In this document: positions 21,040-30,479 of the stretch, piece by piece | How positions within the stretch are numbered: position 1 is the first letter of the stretch | How the letters are laid out: every line of letters begins with the position of its first letter | NCBI RefSeq assembly: GCF_002382885.1 | Contig: NZ_NWVL01000017.1 | Coordinates: 50,608-114,607, forward strand | Length of the DNA: 64,000 nucleotides | Direction of reading: 5' to 3' | From: Streptomyces sp. WZ.A104 | GTDB lineage: Bacteria > Actinomycetota > Actinomycetes > Streptomycetales > Streptomycetaceae | Position numbers and translations under genes: made by a program | Notes under the pieces: model-generated | Told to the model about the DNA's origin: nothing | The model's database searches: none | The model's input: the letters and a program-made list of their open reading frames with translations, nothing else

Positions 21040-21225
21040 CCGGCGCATGGAGGGCGGCTCCCCGGCGCAGCGTGCCGTCGCCGTCCGGGGGCAGTACGAA
21101 GTCGTGGTCGTACCCCATGCCCGCTGCCATGGGCCGACGCTTGGCGCGGGCCAGTGCCTCGGAGAGCCTGGGCGGCCGGCGGAGGTCGAACGCGGTGCCG
21201 GAGACGGGGAGACGCTCCCCGGAAC
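21040..21225 (-). pseudogene. remnant of aldose 1-epimerase (GalM-like)
   Basis: A minus-strand stretch reads LPVSGTAFDLRRPPRLSEAL and then MGYDHDFVLPPDGDGTLRRG in one frame. These are the C-terminal galactose-mutarotase blocks (P-x-x-GT-x-FD and GYDHxFVL). No N-terminal two-thirds is present, so only a fragment remains. An epimerase would fit beside sugar-uptake genes. The rest of 21005-21502 shows nothing recognisable. Confidence 0.55.
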
Positions 21226-21502
21226 GAGGGTGGCCTCCCGGGCGGCGGTGACGACCCTGGCGGCCGGCCCGTCCGCCGAGAACGGTGAGACAGCCACTCC
21301 CGTCGTCCCCCCCCGTGAAGCCCTGACCGAGATCTCGGACAACTTCGCGTACACGTTCCCCGTCGGCTTGATCACGTCCCTGAGGAACGGCGAACGGTAG
21401 CGACCGCTGCCCGGTGCTCGCGGGCAGGGCTTGAGGCGTGCTTCGCCCGCACGGGCTGCACAGGGAGGAACGCCCCGGGCGACGGCAGTTCGACGACAAG
21501 CC

Positions 21503-21892
21503 CTAGTTCGGCAGCGGGCCCCGCTTCCCTTCCGGCACGGCGTATCCGGGCACTGACGGCCAGCGAACGGTGAGCAGCACCGACTCTTCCTCTGCGAACC
21601 ACGAGTGACCGATATCCCGTCCCCAGACGACGTAGTCACCTTGCTCTTCCAGAAGAACGCTGTGGCCGGGGAAATCGACCCGGAAGCGCCCACTGACGAG
21701 GACCAGGAGGGCTGTCCGTCTCTCGTCCTCGACCCACTGTGCTCGCTCGTCGCCGCGGGGGTGGACACCCCACTTGATCTCCACAGCTTGGCTGTGGCGC
21801 GGATCGTCCACGTCCTTGAAGTGTCCGAGTAGCCACCCTCGGTCCAGAGCCGCGTCCTTGCCCGCGTTGCCCACGTACACGCTGTCATCCAC
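21503..21892 (-). CDS. small cupin-like protein
   Basis: A 129-residue protein resembling a Streptomyces family often labelled only hypothetical. Blocks seen: GWLLGHFKDVDDPRHSQAVE, IKWGVHPRGDERAQWVEDER, TALLVLVSGRFRVDFPG and DYVVWGRDIGHSWFAEEESV. The pattern of glycines and the final GHSW-x(5)-S resemble a cupin barrel, suggesting a small-molecule sensor or enzyme; this is inference. The GTG at 21892 was chosen because conservation begins there; only a weak GGCGAAG precedes it. Confidence 0.68.
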   Translation of the reverse strand: MDDSVYVGNAGKDAALDRGWLLGHFKDVDDPRHSQAVEIKWGVHPRGDERAQWVEDERRTALLVLVSGRFRVDFPGHSVLLEEQGDYVVWGRDIGHSWFAEEESVLLTVRWPSVPGYAVPEGKRGPLPN

Positions 21893-22189
21893 GCTTCGCC
21901 ACGCTAGCAGTGGCCTGCCCGCCCCGTGCGGTCGGCCTGTGCGCCGAGGAGGACCGCGCAGCCGGCCTGCCCCTCGCTCCCGCGCGGAGACCCAGGAGCC
22001 AGGAAGGGTTTGGAGCGGATGCGTACGCGCGTTGACCTGTAACGGTGTTCGCTTCCGCTCACGCGGCGACCTTCTGATGACATGGCCGGTGGAGGGGGCG
22101 ATCGAGTACCTTGGCGATTGACTTGACGGAGTTTGGTGGTGAGTTCCTCCCAATTTCCGCGATGTACCCGAGTTCCCTTGAACTGCTCG

Positions 22190-22480
22190 ACCAGAGCGAC
22201 GCGAAGTCGTGCGTCTTCTCGTCGTGGAAGACCCAGCCGGCGCCGTGGATGTAGATGACGACCGGCAGCGGGCCGGTGGCCCCCTTGGGCTTGATGATCC
22301 CGGTACGGCCGACCGAGCCGGCCCCGACGGCCGGCGCGCGGAAGGGCCGGCCAGGCGCCGTGCGCGGATCTCCCGCTGCAGGCCCTGGGCCGGCTCGGAG
22401 CGCGCCCGGGCCAGAGTAGCGCACGCGGCCCGCCTCCGGCGGTCGCCGTTGTCCCACGGAGGAACCTTGGCAACTGCTTC
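22190..22480 (-). pseudogene. remnant of alpha/beta hydrolase (acetyl-esterase-like)
   Basis: The minus strand contains TGIIKPKGATGPLPVVIYIH followed by GAGWVF, the oxyanion-hole HGAGW motif of the hormone-sensitive-lipase-like esterases. Nothing downstream supplies the catalytic GDSAGG block, and the preceding N-terminal region is in another frame. It is a truncated relic at the 3' side of adhE. The stretch 21893-22190 shows no other gene. Confidence 0.55.
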
Positions 22481-22504
22481 CGCGCGGAGATGACCGCCCC
22501 GTGT

Positions 22505-25147
22505 TCAGCCGTAGTAGGCCGTGCGCATCAGCTCCCGCATGTCGTCCAGCATCGGCGTGCGGGGGTTGGCCGGTGCGCACTGGTCCTCGTAGGCGTTGAG
22601 GGCCTGCTGCGGCAGCGCGTCCAGGAAAGCTCGTTCGTCGACCCCCAGCGTCTTGAACGTCGGCTCGATGCCGACGGCGTCGCGCAGGCGCTCGACGGCA
22701 GCGGCGAGGGACTCCACGCCCTCGGCCGGGGTGGTGGCGGGCAGGCCCAAGGCGCGGGCTATGTCCTGGAACCGTTCGGGAGCGCGGTAGTCCTCGTACT
22801 TGGGCCAGCCGGTCAGCTTCGTCGGGATGGTGCCGTTGTAGCGGATGACGTGGGGGAGCAGTACGGCGTTGGTGCGCCCGTGCGCGATGTGGAAGGTCGC
22901 GCCGAGGGTGTGGGACATGGCGTGGACGATGCCGAGAAAGGCGTTGCCGAAGGCCATACCGGCGATGGTGCCGGCGTTGTGCATCTTCTCCCGTGCTTCC
23001 GGGGCGCCCTCGCGGTCGGTGACCGCTGCCTCCAGGTGGTCGAAGACCAGGCGGATGGCGTGCAGCGCGAGACCGTCGGTGAAGTCGTTGGCGTAGACCG
23101 ACACGTACGCCTCGACGGCGTGCGTGAGGGCGTCGAAGCCGCTGTCGGCAGCGAGGGCCGGGGGCAGGACGGTGGTGAGGAGGGGATCGATGATGGCCAC
23201 GCTGGGCGTGAGCGCGTAGTCGGCCAGGGGGTACTTCTTGCCGGTGGCGGGGTCGGAGATGACGGCGAAGGGAGTGACCTCGGCTCCGGTGCCGGAGGTG
23301 GTGGGCACGCAGACCAGGCTGGCGAGCTTGCCCAGGGTGGGGAAGCGGAAGGCGCGCTTGCGGATGTCGGAGAACTTCTGTCGCATGTCGGCGAAGTCGA
23401 TTCCGGGCTGCTCGTACAGCAGCCACATGACCTTGGCGGCGTCCATGGTGGAGCCGCCGCCGAGCGCGATGATCGTGTCAGGGCGGAAGTCCCGCATGAG
23501 GCCGGCGCCGTGCTGGACGGAGTCGATGCTGGGTTCGGGCTGGACGTTGTCGATGATCTGGAGGGTGACCGGTTCCCGGCGCTGCTGCAGTACGCGGCTG
23601 ATGCGGTCGACGAACCCGAGGCGGGTCATGGTGGCGTCGGTGACGATGGTGACGCGGTGGACGTCGGGCATGGAGGTCAGGTAGCGGATGGCCTGCGGTT
23701 CGAAGTAGATCTTCGGTGGGACCTTGAACCACTGGAGGTTGTTGCGGCGGGTGGAGACTCGCTTGACGTTCAGCAGCTGGGCGGCGGAGACGTTGTTGGA
23801 GACCGAGGTGCTGCCCCAGGAGCCGCAGCCCAAGGTGAGTGAGGGCAGCAAGCCGTTGTAGATGCCGCCGATCGCGCCCTGGGAAGAGGGGGAGTTGACG
23901 ATGATCCGTGCGGTCTTCATCCGCATGCCGTACGCCTCCGCCACGGCCGCGTCTTCCGTGTGGATGACGGCGCTGTGGCCCTGACCGTGGAAGGCGACCA
24001 TGTCGGCGGCCAGGCCGAAGCCGTGACGTTCGTCCTCGGCCCGCAGCACGGCGAGCACCGGGCAGAGCTTCTCGCGGGTCAACGGCTCGTCGGGGCCGAC
24101 GCGTTCGGCTTCGACGAGGATGACCGAGGTGTTCTTCGGGACCGAGAACCCGGCCCGCTCGGCGATCCACGCGGGGCTCTGGCCGACAGCGGCGGCGTTG
24201 ACCTTGGGCTCGCAGCCACCCCCCGAACTACCGGTGGCCGGGAACAGGAAAGTCTCCAGCTTCGCCTTCTCCTGCGGGGTGGCCAGATGGGCGTGCAGGG
24301 TGCGGAACTCGGCGAGTGCCGCGTCGAAGATCGCCGTGTCCAGGATGACGGCCTGTTCGGAGGCGCAGATCATGCCGTTGTCGAACGACTTGGACAGCAC
24401 CAGGTCGTTGACGGCCCTGCGCAGCTTGGCGCTGCGGTGGACGTATGCGGGGACGTTGCCGGCGCCGACGCCGAGTGCGGGCTTGCCGGCCGAGTAGGCG
24501 GCCTTGACCATGGCATTGCCGCCGGTGGCGAGGATCAGGGAGACCCCGGGATGCCGCATCAGCGTGTTGGTCGCCTCGACGGAGGGGGCCTCGATCCACT
24601 GCACGCAGTGCTCCGGTGCACCGGCGGCGATGGCCGCGTCCCGTACGACGCGGGCCGCTTCGGCGCTGCACCGCTGGGCGGAGGGGTGGAACGCGAAGAT
24701 CACCGGGTTACGGGTCTTCAGCGCCATCAGTGCCTTGAAGATCGTGGTCGAGGTCGGGTTGGTGACAGGGGTGACCGCGGCCACCACGCCCACCGGTTCG
24801 GCGATCTCGACCATGTTCTCGATGTCGTCCCGGCCGATGACTCCGACGGTCTTCATGTGGCCCATGCTGTGCGTGACGTGCTCGCAGGCGAACATGTTCT
24901 TGGCGGCCTTGTCCTCGAAGACCCCGCGTCCCGTCTCCTCGACCGCCAGACGGGCCAGCGCGGTGTGCTGGTCCAGGGCTGCGACCGACGCCTTCTTGAC
25001 GATGTGGTCGACCTGTTCCTGGGTGAGGCTCTCGTAGTCGGCGAGTGCCTTGAGACCGGCCGCGACCAGAAGGTCCACGGCGACCTCGGCGTCGGACGGG
25101 GCGTCGGTCCTGGCGCGGTCCTCGGTCCGTACGTCCTGGCGGGTCAT
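22505..25147 (-). CDS. adhE: bifunctional acetaldehyde-CoA / alcohol dehydrogenase
   Basis: An 880-residue fusion enzyme. The N-terminal half is a CoA-acylating aldehyde dehydrogenase (catalytic cysteine in DNGMICASEQAVIL); the C-terminal half is an iron-containing alcohol dehydrogenase (GGGSTMDAAKVMW, PTTSGTGAEVTPFAVI, and HAMSHTLGATFHI, whose histidines bind iron). It reduces acetyl-CoA to ethanol, re-oxidising two NADH, and forms spirosomes in other bacteria. Length matches E. coli AdhE (891). Such an enzyme is a mark of fermentation and notable in an aerobic actinomycete. A DosR-type palindrome lies 167 bp upstream, and the island also encodes pyruvate formate-lyase, which would supply acetyl-CoA. 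Confidence 0.96.
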   Translation of the reverse strand: MTRQDVRTEDRARTDAPSDAEVAVDLLVAAGLKALADYESLTQEQVDHIVKKASVAALDQHTALARLAVEETGRGVFEDKAAKNMFACEHVTHSMGHMKTVGVIGRDDIENMVEIAEPVGVVAAVTPVTNPTSTTIFKALMALKTRNPVIFAFHPSAQRCSAEAARVVRDAAIAAGAPEHCVQWIEAPSVEATNTLMRHPGVSLILATGGNAMVKAAYSAGKPALGVGAGNVPAYVHRSAKLRRAVNDLVLSKSFDNGMICASEQAVILDTAIFDAALAEFRTLHAHLATPQEKAKLETFLFPATGSSGGGCEPKVNAAAVGQSPAWIAERAGFSVPKNTSVILVEAERVGPDEPLTREKLCPVLAVLRAEDERHGFGLAADMVAFHGQGHSAVIHTEDAAVAEAYGMRMKTARIIVNSPSSQGAIGGIYNGLLPSLTLGCGSWGSTSVSNNVSAAQLLNVKRVSTRRNNLQWFKVPPKIYFEPQAIRYLTSMPDVHRVTIVTDATMTRLGFVDRISRVLQQRREPVTLQIIDNVQPEPSIDSVQHGAGLMRDFRPDTIIALGGGSTMDAAKVMWLLYEQPGIDFADMRQKFSDIRKRAFRFPTLGKLASLVCVPTTSGTGAEVTPFAVISDPATGKKYPLADYALTPSVAIIDPLLTTVLPPALAADSGFDALTHAVEAYVSVYANDFTDGLALHAIRLVFDHLEAAVTDREGAPEAREKMHNAGTIAGMAFGNAFLGIVHAMSHTLGATFHIAHGRTNAVLLPHVIRYNGTIPTKLTGWPKYEDYRAPERFQDIARALGLPATTPAEGVESLAAAVERLRDAVGIEPTFKTLGVDERAFLDALPQQALNAYEDQCAPANPRTPMLDDMRELMRTAYYG

Positions 25148-25313
25148 GGTGGTGTGCCTCCGTTGTCAGGGGCCGCCGTGGTGTACGGCGGTGCCGGCCA
25201 GAAGCAGTGCGACGGTGAACCGCCCCGCTCTTGGCCCTCACTGTCCTTTGGTGCCGACTGCTGCGGGAGGACCCCGGAGGGCCTTCGTCGACGCCGTCCG
25301 GCCCGCCTCGGTA

Positions 25314-25327
25314 GGGACCGTCGGCCC
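25314..25327. promoter_or_regulatory. DevR/DosR-type box upstream of adhE
   Basis: GGGACCGTCGGCCC fits GGGNC-N4-GNCCC exactly, the core architecture of the mycobacterial DosR box (GGGAC-N4-GTCCC). It lies in the 219-bp gap before adhE. Confidence 0.55.
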
Positions 25328-25366
25328 AGGAGCCCGAGCCGCCGCTCGAGGCCGTTCGCCGCGGGC

Positions 25367-26017
25367 TCATCCGCTCCCGACGCGAGCGGGGCCGGCCGGT
25401 TCCGCACAGTCGTCGACGCGGAAGCCCAGACCGTTCACCACGCCGACCACACCTTCGAGGCGCCAGGCGGCGTAAACGATCTCCGGTACCCGGGAACGCA
25501 GTTCCACCCGGCCCTCGAGAGTGATGACACCGTCGCTGACGGATACGAGGACCGCGTCGGACGGCAGCGCCTCTGTGGCTCCGATGATCTCCTCGGTCAC
25601 CTCTCGGCGGATGTCCTCGTCCGCACGCAGGAAGACCCGGAGAAGGTCGCGGCGGGTGGCGATGCCGATCAGGCGGTCGGCCTCGTCCACCACGGGCAGC
25701 CGCTCGACACCGCGGCGCTCCATGAGCCGGGCGGCGTCAGGTACGGACTGCTCCGGGTGCACGGTGATGGCCGGGCTGGACATCATGTCCTGTGCGTTCA
25801 CGGCCAGGGGCGGGGCGGAGCCTTCCCGGTACGCCTGGGCGCGTACCAGGTCGCTTCCGGAGAGGACACCGAGGACCTTGTCGTCGGTGTCGACCACCGG
25901 CAGTCCGCTGATCCGGTGGTGGTCGAGCAGTCGCACGACCTCCTTGAACGGTGTCGTCGGGCCGACCTGCACGACGTCCCGTGTCATGACCTCACCGACA
26001 GTGCGAGGGGCCACCAT
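25367..26017 (-). CDS. CBS-domain pair with C-terminal BON domain
   Basis: A 216-residue cytosolic protein. Two CBS motifs (about residues 8-60 and 78-132: VGEVMTRDVVQVGPTTPFKE, then AQDMMSSPAITVHPEQSVPD) form an adenosine-nucleotide-sensing Bateman module. A BON domain follows (about 140-200, containing VSDGVITLEGRVELRS). Such proteins occur in DosR-type regulons (for example Rv2626c, a CBS protein, in M. tuberculosis), but their molecular role is unsettled. GGAGGA sits 3-4 bases before ATG 26017; the GTG immediately after is an alternative start. It precedes adhE on the same strand with a promoter-sized gap. Confidence 0.85.
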   Translation of the reverse strand: MVAPRTVGEVMTRDVVQVGPTTPFKEVVRLLDHHRISGLPVVDTDDKVLGVLSGSDLVRAQAYREGSAPPLAVNAQDMMSSPAITVHPEQSVPDAARLMERRGVERLPVVDEADRLIGIATRRDLLRVFLRADEDIRREVTEEIIGATEALPSDAVLVSVSDGVITLEGRVELRSRVPEIVYAAWRLEGVVGVVNGLGFRVDDCAEPAGPARVGSG

Positions 26018-26311
26018 CAATCCTCCTTCACGAGCATGGGCGAAGAGAGCCGGAACCGATGTCAGACTCCGGCGCCCCGCCACACCTGGCAGGCGCCGCG
26101 TGACGCCCGTTTCTGCAAGCCGTCCCGCCACGGGGACCGCGCGTTCGTCAGACAGGTGCCGCCGTGGTGAGTCCGTTCGGCAGCGGTCGCGGAGCGCTCG
26201 CATGGGGGCGGAGGTCTCAGGGGCACCGAGGTGCCGGGCGATCCGGTGCTCAGCTGCCCGTGACCGTGCCGCCACAGCTCAAGACTGCCGTGCTCCGCAG
26301 TCGCGTACCAG

Positions 26312-26347
26312 GGGCGGCCGGTCCCGGTGGGGAGGGCGACCCGGCCC
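26312..26347. promoter_or_regulatory. tandem DevR-type boxes, target unclear
   Basis: Two 14-mers, GGGCGGCCGGTCCC (26312-26325) and GGGCGACCCGGCCC (26334-26347), start 22 bp apart. Each differs from GGGNC-N4-GNCCC only at the fifth base. They lie about 300 bp before the CBS-BON start with no intact gene between, so they either serve a long leader or belong to a gene that has decayed. Otherwise 26018-26700 shows no gene. Confidence 0.4.
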
Positions 26348-26716
26348 TGGCCACAGGGCCGAGGAGCCCCGCGCCCCGGCTGGTGTCCGCTCCCCTCGGT
26401 CCCCTCCGGGGCGGCACGCCCACAAGGGCATAGCAGCCGAACGCGGCGCCAGGATCGGAGCCCGCTTCCTTCAGAACCAGGAGGCCGAGGTCGTCTCAGG
26501 ATGCCCGGCATGGGACTGGCTCCCGAAGCGGAGCTCGTCAGCGCGGACCTGCGGTGACCTCACCGCTTTCGCCGACTTCGACCCTTGGCCGAGATCGCCG
26601 GTTCGGCCCCGTCCCCCTGGGGCTCGGCAAAGGACGCAAGCGGAGGGCCGAAGCCGGTCAGGCTCAGCCACTTCAGCACGATGGTGCTACGAGCTCTTCC
26701 GACTGGAGGAGGAGGC

Positions 26717-27600
26717 TCAGTCCGTGCCTGCCGACTCCGTCAGCTTTTCGAGCTGCGCGGCGATCACCTCGTCCGGGGCCTCGCCCGCCTTCTTGTGCGC
26801 GACCATGCGCACGAGCCGGATGAACGTCCACGCCGCGAAGAGCGGCAGTGCGCTCCCGCGTGCAGTTGGAGCAGCGCCGGCGCCGGTAACCGGGCAGGCG
26901 GTCGCCGTCGTTCGCTTCCGCCGGTCTGGCCGCCGGTCCTCAAGCGGTTCTGCCGGCCGCGCGGGGCTCGCGCAGCCTGCTGGCGGGCAGCCGGACGGCG
27001 TGCGGCCGACTCGGTCGGCACGGTCCGGCCGGGCGCGTCACGGAGCAGGCGAGCGGCGGCGGCGTACAGCGCGAGAACCGCCGCGGTGATCAGGAACGGT
27101 GTGGACATGCTGTTGGCGTCGACCAGCTTCACCGTGGTCAGGGCGCTGAGGGCGGTGCCGCCCGTACTCGCGCCGAAAACTCCGATGGCGAGACCGCGTC
27201 GCTCGGGCGGGAACCAGGCGCTCACGAGCGGAACGCCGACAGCGAAGGCGGTGCCGCCGATACCGAGGAAGAACCCGCCGATGAGCAGGGCGGTGAGGGA
27301 GGAGTGCCCGGCCAGGCCGAGGTGGAGCACCGGCACGGTGGTGGCCGCCGACACGATCGGGGAGCATGACCCGTCCGCCGAACCGGTCGGTCAGTGCGCC
27401 GACCGGGATCCGGCCCGGAGAACCGACGGCGACCGGCACCGCCACCAGCAGCGACTGCTCGAACGATGACAGGCCGAGCCTGTTCTTGAACCGAGGGCCG
27501 AGCGGGCTGAGCAGCGCCCAGGCCCAGAGGTTGACGGCGAAGCCGACGGTGGCCAGGGCCCAGCATCAGCCAGGCCCGCGCCCCGGATTGCCCACAGGAC
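26717..27600 (-). pseudogene. decayed MFS nitrate/nitrite transporter (NarK-like)
   Basis: Minus-strand fragments of a major-facilitator transporter. VAVPVAVGSPGRIPVGALTD with RFGGRVML (loop 2-3 motif, about 27380-27450) is in one frame. Downstream in another frame is a long intact-looking part: LIGGFFLGIGGTAFAVGVPL, then VSAWFPPERRGLAIGVFG and GGTALSALTTVKLV (about 27100-27300). The C-terminal half is unrecognisable. The last 45 codons before a stop at 26717 (LPLFAAWTFIRLVRMVAHKK) may belong to it or to another gene. NarK exchanges nitrate and nitrite; it would suit an anaerobic-survival island but is broken here. Confidence 0.62.
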
Positions 27601-27648
27601 TCGGTCGGAGCGGCGGATGCGGCCGTCCGCTGCCGGGGTCCGCAGAAG

Positions 27649-27662
27649 GGGCCGACCGGCCC
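27649..27662. promoter_or_regulatory. DevR-type box upstream of the PPOX gene
   Basis: GGGCCGACCGGCCC, 36 bases before the ATG at 27699. An identical 14-mer precedes the devR-like gene at 34905-34918. Confidence 0.6.
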
Positions 27663-27698
27663 TACCCGGTGTCACACCGCGACGCGGAGAATGGCGGG

Positions 27699-28121
27699 AT
27701 GCTCGAGAACGACGCCATCCGCATTCTCGACCGGCTGGAATGCCTTCGTCTGCTGGCCGAAGTGCCGCTCGGCCGGGTCGTGTACACCCGGCAGGCGCTG
27801 CCCGCGGTCCTCCCGGTCAACTTCTTCCTGGACGAGGACGACTCCGTTCTGCTGTACACCTCGGCGGTCTCCGACCTCGTGCAGGCCATTGATGGTGCCG
27901 TGGTCGCTTTCGAGGCGGACGAGTTCAGCGCGGCGACCCGGTCGGGCTGGAGCGTGGTCGTCACCGGTCGGGCCGGCGTGGTTGCCGAGCCCGCCGAGCA
28001 CGAACGGCTCTCGCAGTCCGGCCCGCATTCCTGGATGCCCGTACGCGACGGTGTCTTCGTGCGCATCGAGTCCGAGTTGGTCACGGGACGCGAGATCGCA
28101 GGTACGCGCACCGCCGGCTGA
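27699..28121 (+). CDS. pyridoxamine-5'-phosphate-oxidase-fold FMN-binding protein
   Basis: A 140-residue split-barrel flavoprotein. LECLRLLAEVPLGRVVYTRQ, then ALPAVLPVNFFLDEDDSVLL and VAFEADEFSAATRSGWSVVV are the standard order for the DUF/PPOX class (nitroimidazole-reductase/Rv-type proteins) that binds FMN or F420. Substrate unknown. Homologues are members of DosR-type dormancy regulons. ATG 27699 is favoured by GGAGA a few bases upstream and by the position of the conserved N-terminus. A perfect DevR-type palindrome lies directly upstream. Confidence 0.83.
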   Translation: MLENDAIRILDRLECLRLLAEVPLGRVVYTRQALPAVLPVNFFLDEDDSVLLYTSAVSDLVQAIDGAVVAFEADEFSAATRSGWSVVVTGRAGVVAEPAEHERLSQSGPHSWMPVRDGVFVRIESELVTGREIAGTRTAG

Positions 28122-28975
28122 GGCGGAAGCCGCGGGCGTTTCCGCATGCCTGTCCGGTCTGCGCAGCTGACCGGACACGGCCAACCGGGCGGGCGGCCCT
28201 CCCACCGGAGGCTGCCTTCCCGGGCGTTGCGGGCGATGCGGCGTACGCGGCCGCGCGCGGGGTGCGGCTGCCCTCGGGCTCGTACCCGAACCGGATCAGC
28301 AACCGCGGGCACCGCTGCTGCGAACCGTTCACCGCCGCCCGCAGATCCTTCCATTCCATCGCCTGGTGCGGCATGGAGGTGCGTATTCCGTACGAGGTCG
28401 CCGTGAGCAGCACGTGTTGCAGCGCTTGGCCCGCCCTCAGCCAGTCCTTGTGCCGGTCCGCGCCGTCCACAACAGTGCTACCGGCGCGTGGCGTTCGAAG
28501 TGCAGGGCAGGAAGGTGCGGCACGGGTAGCTGGCCGGTGAAGTCCCGCATCGGTATCCGGCCGGACGCGTCCAGGGCTCCCACCGCGGTGACGGGGATGC
28601 CGTACCCGGAGTCGGTTCCTGGGACGGTGAGCCAGCGGTGTGCCTCCGCAGTGCGGCCGGGGTGGGAGGCGTTGCGGACCTCGCCCGTCCGGGTCAACCG
28701 CAGCAGACGCCTGGTCCTTACGATGTCGGGGACCTCAAGACGCGCGCCCTGCGTGTGCTCCGCAGTGATCATCTCCGTCACGATCGCTTCAGGCACGGGG
28801 CGGCCGGTGAAGGGCATCCGGCTGCTGTGACGCCGTTCGACGGCCTCGTACAGTGGCCGCAAGGACGGGGGCCCGTCCTCGCCGCCCGCGGCCAGGTGCA
28901 CGACGGCGAGCAGGTCGGGATCGTCCGTGGTGGGCAGCAGTAGCTCGTACAGCCTCCGTCGCTGATCAGATCGTC
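28122..28975 (-). pseudogene. truncated, frameshifted Acg-type nitroreductase
   Basis: Parallel to the intact nitroreductase at 30480-31472 but broken. One frame (28437-28901) carries LYEAVERRHSSRMPFTGRPV and IPMRDFTGQLPVPHLP. The C-terminal part is in another frame (about 28230-28470: KDWLRAGQALQHVLLTATSY, then RTSMPHQAMEW and PRLLIRFGYEPEGSRTPR). The frame changes at about 28450-28480. The first 110 or so residues, including the FMN-binding HNAQPWRF block of the paralogue, are absent. The Acg family is a DosR-regulated family in mycobacteria. Confidence 0.72.
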
Positions 28976-29003
28976 GGCCCCACGGCCCCCGCGCCGCCTG
29001 CGC

Positions 29004-30209
29004 TCAGGCTTCCGTGTGGGCCAGCCACAGGTCGGGGCCGAAGACCTCGTAGCGGATGTGGCGCGCCGGGACGCCCGACTGGATCAGCTGTGCCCTGACG
29101 GCCCGCATGAAGGGCAGTGAGCCGCAAAGGTAGACATCGGTGTCGGCTGACAGGTTCAGCCCTTTGAGATCCATCAGACCGGAGTGGGCGCCGGGCTCGG
29201 CAGCGGCGTTCTGCTCGTACCAGAACTCTGCCCGGGCGGCGGGCAGGCTGCTGACCAGGCGGTGGATGTCCGGGAGCAAGGCATGGTCTGCCGGAGAGCG
29301 ATCGGCGTGCAGCACCGTGACCGGGCGGGTGGCTCCGGTCGCCGCGAGGTGTTCGAGCATGCCGACCATCGGGGTGCAGCCGATACCGGCCGAGATCAGC
29401 AGCAGAGGGTTGTCTGCGTCGTCGAGGACCACATCGCCGAACGGAGCGGACAGGGTGAGTTCGTCACCGGCCTCGACGGTGCGGTGCAACTGGTTGGACA
29501 CCTCGCCCTCGGGCGCGTCGGACAGGCTCGCCACCCGTTTCACGGTGACCCGGCGCAGCTGGTCGCCGGGGGCGCCCGACAGGCTGTACTGGCGCACCTG
29601 GTGTATGCCGTCGGGCATCCGCACCCTGACGCTGACGTACTGGCCGGCGCGGGCGGGCGGCACGGGGCCCTCGTCGGCCGGGCGCAGCAGGAAGGAGACC
29701 ACGTCGGGGGTCTCCTCGCGCCGTTCCACCACCGTCCACCGCCGCCAGGGGTGACGGGGGTCGATCTGCGCCTCCTGATAGAGACGGGCCTCCTGGGCGA
29801 TCAGGGCGCCGGCCATGAGCCAGTACACCTCGTCCCAAGCGGCGGCCACCTGCGGCGTGACCGCTTCGCCGAGCACCTCCGCGATGGCATGGAAGAGGTA
29901 CTTGTGGACGATCGTGTACTGGTCCTCGGTCACACCGAGCGCGGCATGCTTGTGGGCGATCCGGGAAAGCAGCGCGTCCGGCCTGGTCTCGGGATCGGCG
30001 AGCAGCGCCTGCGCGAAGGCGGCGATGGAACCGGCGAGAGCACGGCGCTGACCACCGCTGGCCTGGTTGCCGCGGTTGAACAGCCCGTCCAGCAGTTCGG
30101 GCTGCTCGGCGAACATGGTGCCGTAGAACCGAGCCGTGATCTCGTCCAGAGCCCCGCCGACGGCGGGCAGGGTTGCGCGGACGACGGCGGCCGAATCGGG
30201 CGAAAGCAT
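29004..30209 (-). CDS. hmp: flavohemoglobin (nitric oxide dioxygenase)
   Basis: A 401-residue Hmp-type protein that converts NO to nitrate with O2 and NAD(P)H, protecting respiration. Globin domain residues about 1-140: B10 tyrosine in ARFYGTMF (Tyr29) and proximal histidine in IAHKHAALG (His88). The FAD-binding barrel follows (about 155-260) with RQYSLSGAP, then an NAD domain with LLISAGIGCTPMVGMLEHLA and the C-terminal YEVFGPDLW. Start ATG 30209 is preceded by GAGGAGA; the longer in-frame extension is ignored. Two DevR-type boxes lie 73-108 bp upstream, suggesting control with the dormancy genes. Confidence 0.95.
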   Translation of the reverse strand: MLSPDSAAVVRATLPAVGGALDEITARFYGTMFAEQPELLDGLFNRGNQASGGQRRALAGSIAAFAQALLADPETRPDALLSRIAHKHAALGVTEDQYTIVHKYLFHAIAEVLGEAVTPQVAAAWDEVYWLMAGALIAQEARLYQEAQIDPRHPWRRWTVVERREETPDVVSFLLRPADEGPVPPARAGQYVSVRVRMPDGIHQVRQYSLSGAPGDQLRRVTVKRVASLSDAPEGEVSNQLHRTVEAGDELTLSAPFGDVVLDDADNPLLLISAGIGCTPMVGMLEHLAATGATRPVTVLHADRSPADHALLPDIHRLVSSLPAARAEFWYEQNAAAEPGAHSGLMDLKGLNLSADTDVYLCGSLPFMRAVRAQLIQSGVPARHIRYEVFGPDLWLAHTEA

Positions 30210-30281
30210 GGGTCTCCTCGACAAGGTGGTGTGCAGGGGAACTGTGCTCACCATCCTGGCGGTCCTGGTGCCGGGCCAGAT

Positions 30282-30317
30282 GGGCCGATCGGCCTTCCCT
30301 GTGGGGCCAACCGGCTC
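30282..30317. promoter_or_regulatory. tandem DevR-type boxes upstream of hmp
   Basis: GGGCCGATCGGCCT (30282-30295) and GGGCCAACCGGCTC (30304-30317) start exactly 22 bp apart, two helical turns. Each has one mismatch to GGGNC-N4-GNCCC. They lie in the 270-bp gap in front of the flavohemoglobin gene. Confidence 0.55.
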
Positions 30318-30479
30318 GGGGGCGTACTGGAGTCGCGCAACGGACCCGCCGGCCGGGTCGCGCGAGCGCGGAGACTCTGCGGCCCCTCGTCCGGAACGGG
30401 CCGTGCGTCCTCGCCCGGTCGGCCGTGACGTCCGCGGGCGTCTGATGCGCGGAAGACCTCACATGCCAGCGAGGCCCGG

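Noticed and set aside
20048..21499. Long minus-strand frame opposite the gguB permease
   Set aside because: It is the antisense shadow of a clear permease gene; only its first part (21040-21225) shows a real GalM-like fragment.
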